This document shows positions 6,318-9,792 of a stretch of 9,792 nt of DNA, piece by piece (the stretch's first letter is position 1; each line of letters begins with the position of its first letter). Where the stretch lies: contig JAUMWZ010000047.1 of the NCBI GenBank assembly GCA_030529405.1, positions 1 through 9,792 of the forward strand. Reading direction: 5' to 3'. Origin of the DNA: Bacteroides sp. (GTDB lineage: Bacteria > Bacteroidota > Bacteroidia > Bacteroidales > Bacteroidaceae). The translations under genes were made by a program, and so were the position numbers. The notes below the pieces were generated by a model, which was given only the letters and a program-made list of their open reading frames with translations, made no database searches and had not been told where the DNA came from.

Positions 6318-6405
6318 GTATACAGCTGAGTTGCAAACTATATATCACTGATTTATTGATTATATACAGTTTGCAAGTTGGCAATATACAGATTAGAAAC
6401 GATAT
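6318..6405. repeat. Array 3 of RTATAY/16-bp-core repeats, filling the rfbC-rfbB gap
   Basis: Hexamers GTATAC (6318), ATATAT (6340), ATATAC (6362) and ATATAC (6384) start exactly 22 bp apart. Cores: 6324-6339 is AGTTTGCAACTCAGCT on the minus strand; 6346-6361 is a diverged A-type core (AATCAATAAATCAGTG) on the minus strand; 6368-6383 is AGTTTGCAAGTTGGCA on the plus strand; 6390-6405 is AGATTAGAAACGATAT on the plus strand. The orientation flips in the middle. The array begins 3 bp after the rfbC stop codon and its last core overlaps the first two bases of the rfbB ATG (6404). Bases 6324-6345 are identical to 7620-7641. It is expected to be transcribed as part of the rfb operon mRNA. Confidence 0.88.
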
Positions 6406-7486
6406 GACTTTCAAGCGAAACATAATTATTACGGGTGGAGCAGGATTTATAGGCTCACACGTTGTCAGACTATTTGTAAATAAATATCCGCAATACAGAA
6501 TTATAAATCTTGACAAGCTGACCTATGCCGGCTGTTTAGCTAACCTGAAAGATGTGGAAACAAAGCCTAACTATCTGTTTATTAAGGCAGACATCTGCGA
6601 CTATGAACAGATGAAAGAAGTGATGAGCAAATACGAGGTAGACGGTGTTATCCACTTGGCGGCAGAAAGTCATGTAGACCGCTCTATAACAGACCCTTTT
6701 GTGTTTGCAAAGACAAACGTATTAGGAACACTCACACTACTTCAAGCAGCGAGGGTATATTGGGAATCGACAAGAAGTAAATACGATGGCAAACTGTTCT
6801 ATCATATATCTACCGACGAGGTGTATGGCACACTTGACTTTGACGACAATATGTTTACAGAAGAAACAAAATACGACCCACACAGTCCGTATTCAGCTTC
6901 GAAAGCAAGTAGCGACCACTTTGTCAGAGCATATCATGACACCTACAAGATGCCTACAATAATCACAAACTGCTCAAACAACTATGGACCCTATCAGTTT
7001 CCTGAAAAGCTAATACCATTGTTCATAAACAACATACGAAAAGGTAAGCCTCTGCCCGTGTATGGCAAGGGCGAGAACGTCAGAGATTGGCTATTTGTGA
7101 TTGACCACGCTAATGCTATCGACACAATATTTCATCGTGGAAAAATAGGCGATAGTTACAACATCGGAGGACATAACGAGTGGAAAAACATAGACTTAGT
7201 AAATCTGCTAGTGGAAACAACAGACAGACTTCTTGGAAACCCTAAAGGACACTCGAAAGGTCTTATCACTTACGTGGAAGACAGAAAAGGACACGACTTG
7301 AGATATGCTATAGACAGCACCAAACTGAAAGACGAACTAGGCTGGACGCCTAGCCTGCAGTTTGAGGAAGGATTGGAAATCACCGTGAAATGGTATCTTG
7401 ACAACGAAGAATGGCTAAAAAACATAACCAGCGGAGAGTATGAAAAATACTACTCGGAGATGTATGACAACAAAATAAAGGCATAA
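6404..7486 (+). CDS. rfbB: dTDP-glucose 4,6-dehydratase
   Basis: NAD-dependent short-chain dehydrogenase-like enzyme that turns dTDP-glucose into dTDP-4-keto-6-deoxyglucose, the second step toward dTDP-L-rhamnose. It has 360 residues, normal for RmlB. The NAD-binding loop is GGAGFIGSH (11-19); LDKLTYAG (36-43), HLAAESHVDRSI (84-95), the catalytic STDEVYG (136-142, with Asp138 and Glu139), YSASKAS (163-169, Tyr163 and Lys167), NCSNNYGPYQFPEKLIP (189-205) and NVRDWL (225-230) follow. An in-frame ATG at 6356 lies within repeat array 3 and would add 16 unrelated residues; MTFKRNIIITGGAGF is the family start. It is the last gene of the cluster, followed by a strong terminator. rfbD, often between rfbC and rfbB in related bacteria, is missing here. 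Confidence 0.97.
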   Translation: MTFKRNIIITGGAGFIGSHVVRLFVNKYPQYRIINLDKLTYAGCLANLKDVETKPNYLFIKADICDYEQMKEVMSKYEVDGVIHLAAESHVDRSITDPFVFAKTNVLGTLTLLQAARVYWESTRSKYDGKLFYHISTDEVYGTLDFDDNMFTEETKYDPHSPYSASKASSDHFVRAYHDTYKMPTIITNCSNNYGPYQFPEKLIPLFINNIRKGKPLPVYGKGENVRDWLFVIDHANAIDTIFHRGKIGDSYNIGGHNEWKNIDLVNLLVETTDRLLGNPKGHSKGLITYVEDRKGHDLRYAIDSTKLKDELGWTPSLQFEEGLEITVKWYLDNEEWLKNITSGEYEKYYSEMYDNKIKA

Positions 7487-7508
7487 GAAACTAAAAGATT
7501 TGCAACAT

Positions 7509-7547
7509 AAGGGATAGAAAAAGGCTTAAACTTTCTATCCCTTTTTT
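7509..7547 (+). terminator. Intrinsic terminator after rfbB
   Basis: A perfect 12-bp stem (AAGGGATAGAAA at 7509-7520 and its complement at 7532-7543) with an 11-nt loop runs into a T-tract (7542-7547, then GTTTTG). It lies 22 bp beyond the rfbB stop codon and should end the rfb operon transcript. Confidence 0.93.
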
Positions 7548-7553
7548 GTTTTG

Positions 7554-7641
7554 ATGGCGTTTGCAAACCATATACAACCTACATGCAAACTGTATATAGT
7601 TCAGAAGTCAATTATATATAGCTGAGTTGCAAACTATATAT
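7554..7641. repeat. Array 4 of RTATAY/16-bp-core repeats (22-bp period)
   Basis: Hexamers ATATAC (7570), GTATAT (7592), ATATAT (7614) and ATATAT (7636) start exactly 22 bp apart. Cores: 7554-7569 (GGTTTGCAAACGCCAT), 7576-7591 (AGTTTGCATGTAGGTT) and 7620-7635 (AGTTTGCAACTCAGCT) are TTGCAA-type on the minus strand; 7598-7613 (AGTTCAGAAGTCAATT) is the A type on the plus strand. One core is thus inverted inside an otherwise minus-strand array without loss of register. It begins 6 bp after the rfbB terminator T-tract and ends 109 bp before purL. It shares 22 identical bases with array 3 and 18 with array 2. Confidence 0.9.
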
Positions 7642-7688
7642 AATGAAAAAAGGCAGTAATAATCACTCAATAATGTAGTCAGTTTTCT

Positions 7689-7719
7689 ATTGTCAGCTAT
7701 AAGTTATTGTGTATATTTG
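7689..7719 (+). promoter_or_regulatory. Promoter of purL
   Basis: -33 ATTG (7689-7692, three of four bases of TTTG), a 19-bp spacer and -7 TATATTTG (7712-7719, exact TAnnTTTG). Transcription should start near 7724, giving a leader of about 25 nt before the ATG at 7751. I see no purine riboswitch or PurR-like operator in this short leader. Confidence 0.75.
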
Positions 7720-7750
7720 CAACAGAAATCACTGTAAACAAATACGTAAA

Positions 7751-9792
7751 ATGATTCTTTTCTTTAGAACCACATCTAAAAGCGTGATAGCCGTAGAGAG
7801 CAATCACAATCTTACAGAAAACGAGTGCAGTAAACTATGTTGGCTTTTTGGCGAAGCTAAGGTCGAAAACGAAAGTAACCTAAAAGGATATTTCATCGGG
7901 CCTAGACGTGAAATGATAACGCCTTGGAGTACGAATGCAGTAGAAATAACACAGAACATGGGCATTGAAGGCATAAGCAGAATTGAAGAATACTTTGAAG
8001 TAGAAGGCAAGGACGCTAAGCACGACCCAATGCTACAACACTTGTATGGCGGACTTACACAAGACCTGTTTGTAACAAACATCACACCGCAACCAATACA
8101 ATACATAGATAATATTGAAGAATATAACGAAAAAGAAGGATTAGCTCTTTCGGCAGAAGAAATTCAATACCTGAGAAAGGTGGAAAAAGAACTTGGCAGA
8201 AAACTAACCGACTCTGAAGTGTTCGGCTTTGCACAAATAAATTCTGAGCATTGTAGACACAAAATTTTTGGAGGTATATTTGTCATAGACGGAGTAGAAC
8301 AAGAATCATCTCTGTTTAATATGATAAAGAAAACAACTAAAGAGAACCCAAACAAAATCATTTCTGCATATAAAGACAATGTAGCCTTTGCACAAGGACC
8401 AACAGTAGAGCAATTCGCTCCGAAAGACCACTCAAAACCAGACTATTTCGTAATAAAAGACATAGAAAGTGTTATATCGCTAAAGGCAGAAACACACAAC
8501 TTCCCAACAACAGTAGAGCCTTTCAACGGAGCATCAACAGGTACTGGAGGAGAAATCAGAGACCGTATGGCGGGAGGTAAAGGTGCATGGCCAATAGCTG
8601 GTACAGCAGTTTATATGACTTCATACTCACGTATGGAGGAAGAAAAAGAATGGGAAAAAGTACTTCCTGTACGCAAATGGCTTTACCAAACACCTGAACA
8701 GATATTGATTAAAGCATCTAACGGAGCATCTGACTTTGGAAATAAGTTCGGACAACCGTTAATCTGCGGGTCAGTTCTTACTTTCGAACACCGTGAGAAT
8801 AATGAAGACTACGGTTATGATAAGGTAATTATGCTTGCAGGTGGTGTTGGTTACGGAACAAAAAGGGACTGTTTGAAAGGAAGTCCAGAAGCAGGAAACA
8901 AAGTAGTAGTATTGGGTGGCGACAACTATCGCATAGGTCTTGGCGGTGGCTCAGTATCGTCTGTTGACACAGGACAATATAGTAGCGGGATAGAACTTAA
9001 CGCCGTGCAAAGAGCAAATGCAGAAATGCAGAAAAGAGCAAACAATGTTGTAAGAGCACTATGCGAGGAAGAAAACAACCCGATAGTTTCTATACACGAC
9101 CACGGCTCTGCAGGACACGTAAACTGTTTATCGGAATTGGTGGAAGAATGCGGTGGTAAGATTGACATGAGTAAACTTCCAATAGGAGATAAAACACTAT
9201 CGGCAAAAGAAATAATAGCAAACGAGAGCCAAGAAAGAATGGGTCTTCTAATAAAAGAAGAAGCTATTGAACACGTACGCAAGATAGCTGAAAGAGAAAG
9301 GGCACCTATGTATGTGGTTGGAGAAACTACTGGCGACAAGAGATTCTCGTTTGAACAAGCTGACGGGGTTAAACCGTTTGACCTTGCAGTAGAGCAAATG
9401 TTCGGTTCATCTCCTAAGACTTACATGCACGACACAACAGTAGTGAGAAACTATGAAATGCCTACTTACGAAGCTAAAAACCTTGACCAATATGTGGAAA
9501 ATGTATTACGATTGGAAGCAGTAGCTTGTAAGGACTGGCTGACAAATAAAGTAGACCGCTCTGTTACAGGTAAGGTTGCACGCCAACAATGCCAAGGAGA
9601 GTTGCAACTTCCACTTAGTGACTGCGGTGTTGTAGCACTAGACTACCGTGGAGTAAAGGGTGTGGCAACATCAATAGGTCATGCTCCACAAGCAGCACTA
9701 GCTAATCCAGAGGCTGGCTCAGTACTCTCTGTGGCAGAAGCATTGACAAACATCGTGCTAAGTCCGCTTGAAGGAGGAATAAAGAGTATATC
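7751..9792 (+). CDS. purL: Phosphoribosylformylglycinamidine synthase, single-chain type (C-terminus outside window)
   Basis: Fourth step of de novo purine synthesis: FGAR + ATP + glutamine to FGAM. The window holds 680 codons with no stop; single-chain forms have about 1,200-1,300 residues with a C-terminal glutaminase, which would lie beyond the right edge. The N-terminal PurS-like domain (about 1-150, with FIGPRREMITPWSTNAVEITQNMG) is followed by the linker signature INSEHCRH (163-170) and the first ATP-binding AIRS-like domain with KAETHNFPTTVEPFNGAS (from 245) and TGTGGEIRD. Further conserved blocks include GNKFGQPLICGS, VVVLGGDNYRIGLGGG, SIHDHGSAGHVNCLSELVEECGG and ACKDWLTNKVDRSVTGKVARQQCQGE, the last opening the second synthase half. 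The start MILFFRTTSKS matches Bacteroides homologues as I recall them. It has its own promoter and is not co-transcribed with rfb genes. Confidence 0.97.
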   Translation, partial: MILFFRTTSKSVIAVESNHNLTENECSKLCWLFGEAKVENESNLKGYFIGPRREMITPWSTNAVEITQNMGIEGISRIEEYFEVEGKDAKHDPMLQHLYGGLTQDLFVTNITPQPIQYIDNIEEYNEKEGLALSAEEIQYLRKVEKELGRKLTDSEVFGFAQINSEHCRHKIFGGIFVIDGVEQESSLFNMIKKTTKENPNKIISAYKDNVAFAQGPTVEQFAPKDHSKPDYFVIKDIESVISLKAETHNFPTTVEPFNGASTGTGGEIRDRMAGGKGAWPIAGTAVYMTSYSRMEEEKEWEKVLPVRKWLYQTPEQILIKASNGASDFGNKFGQPLICGSVLTFEHRENNEDYGYDKVIMLAGGVGYGTKRDCLKGSPEAGNKVVVLGGDNYRIGLGGGSVSSVDTGQYSSGIELNAVQRANAEMQKRANNVVRALCEEENNPIVSIHDHGSAGHVNCLSELVEECGGKIDMSKLPIGDKTLSAKEIIANESQERMGLLIKEEAIEHVRKIAERERAPMYVVGETTGDKRFSFEQADGVKPFDLAVEQMFGSSPKTYMHDTTVVRNYEMPTYEAKNLDQYVENVLRLEAVACKDWLTNKVDRSVTGKVARQQCQGELQLPLSDCGVVALDYRGVKGVATSIGHAPQAALANPEAGSVLSVAEALTNIVLSPLEGGIKSI

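Noticed and set aside
6356..6403. A 16-residue extension of RfbB from the ATG at 6356.
   Set aside because: It is translated repeat array and precedes the standard NAD-binding start.
3072..7641. The regular repeats read as CRISPR arrays.
   Set aside because: The constant part is only a 6-bp palindrome and the 16-bp intervals are related to each other, unlike unique CRISPR spacers. Arrays are short and no cas gene is present.
3088..7641. Repeat units as promoters, because they contain TA...TTTG.
   Set aside because: The units read TANNNTTTG (three bases between TA and TTTG) rather than TAnnTTTG, and many lie in the wrong place or orientation to drive a gene. A weak promoter-like role is possible but unsupported.

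Overview
The window looks like a low-GC chromosome segment from a member of the Bacteroidales (phylum Bacteroidota). The reasons are Rho carrying a very large low-complexity insertion, a single-chain PurL with a Bacteroides-like N-terminus, start codons preceded by A-rich sequence rather than Shine-Dalgarno motifs, and promoters of the Bacteroidetes type (TTTG, 19 bp, TAnnTTTG). I cannot name a genus from sequence alone.

Layout. The left part reads on the minus strand: the N-terminal half of a MATE-family efflux transporter (cut by the window edge), then rho with an intrinsic terminator hairpin just upstream of the MATE start codon, then tilS (tRNA-Ile lysidine synthetase). The right part reads on the plus strand, divergently from tilS: rfbA, rfbC and rfbB, three of the four dTDP-L-rhamnose genes. 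rfbD is not among them. A strong terminator follows rfbB, and then comes the first ~680 codons of purL, cut by the right edge. rho, tilS and purL are housekeeping functions (transcription termination, tRNA decoding, purine synthesis); the rfb genes make activated deoxysugar for surface polysaccharide.

The most striking non-coding feature is a family of short arrays in four intergenic gaps: rho/tilS, tilS/rfbA, rfbC/rfbB and rfbB/purL. Each array has four RTATAY hexamers at exactly 22-bp intervals. They are separated by 16-bp cores of two kinds, one with TTTGCAA and one with TTTAGAA or TTCAGAA. The two kinds mostly alternate, and single cores may be flipped without breaking the 22-bp register. 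The rfbC/rfbB array fills the whole gap and runs into the rfbC stop codon and the rfbB start codon. I do not recognise this family. It is my main candidate for an undescribed element.

Other points of interest are a long rho leader with a possible long-range stem, a 13-bp wobble-rich hairpin in the rfbA leader, a tilS promoter box so close to the start codon that the mRNA may be leaderless, and the bipartite (charged, then Q/N-rich) disordered insertion in Rho.
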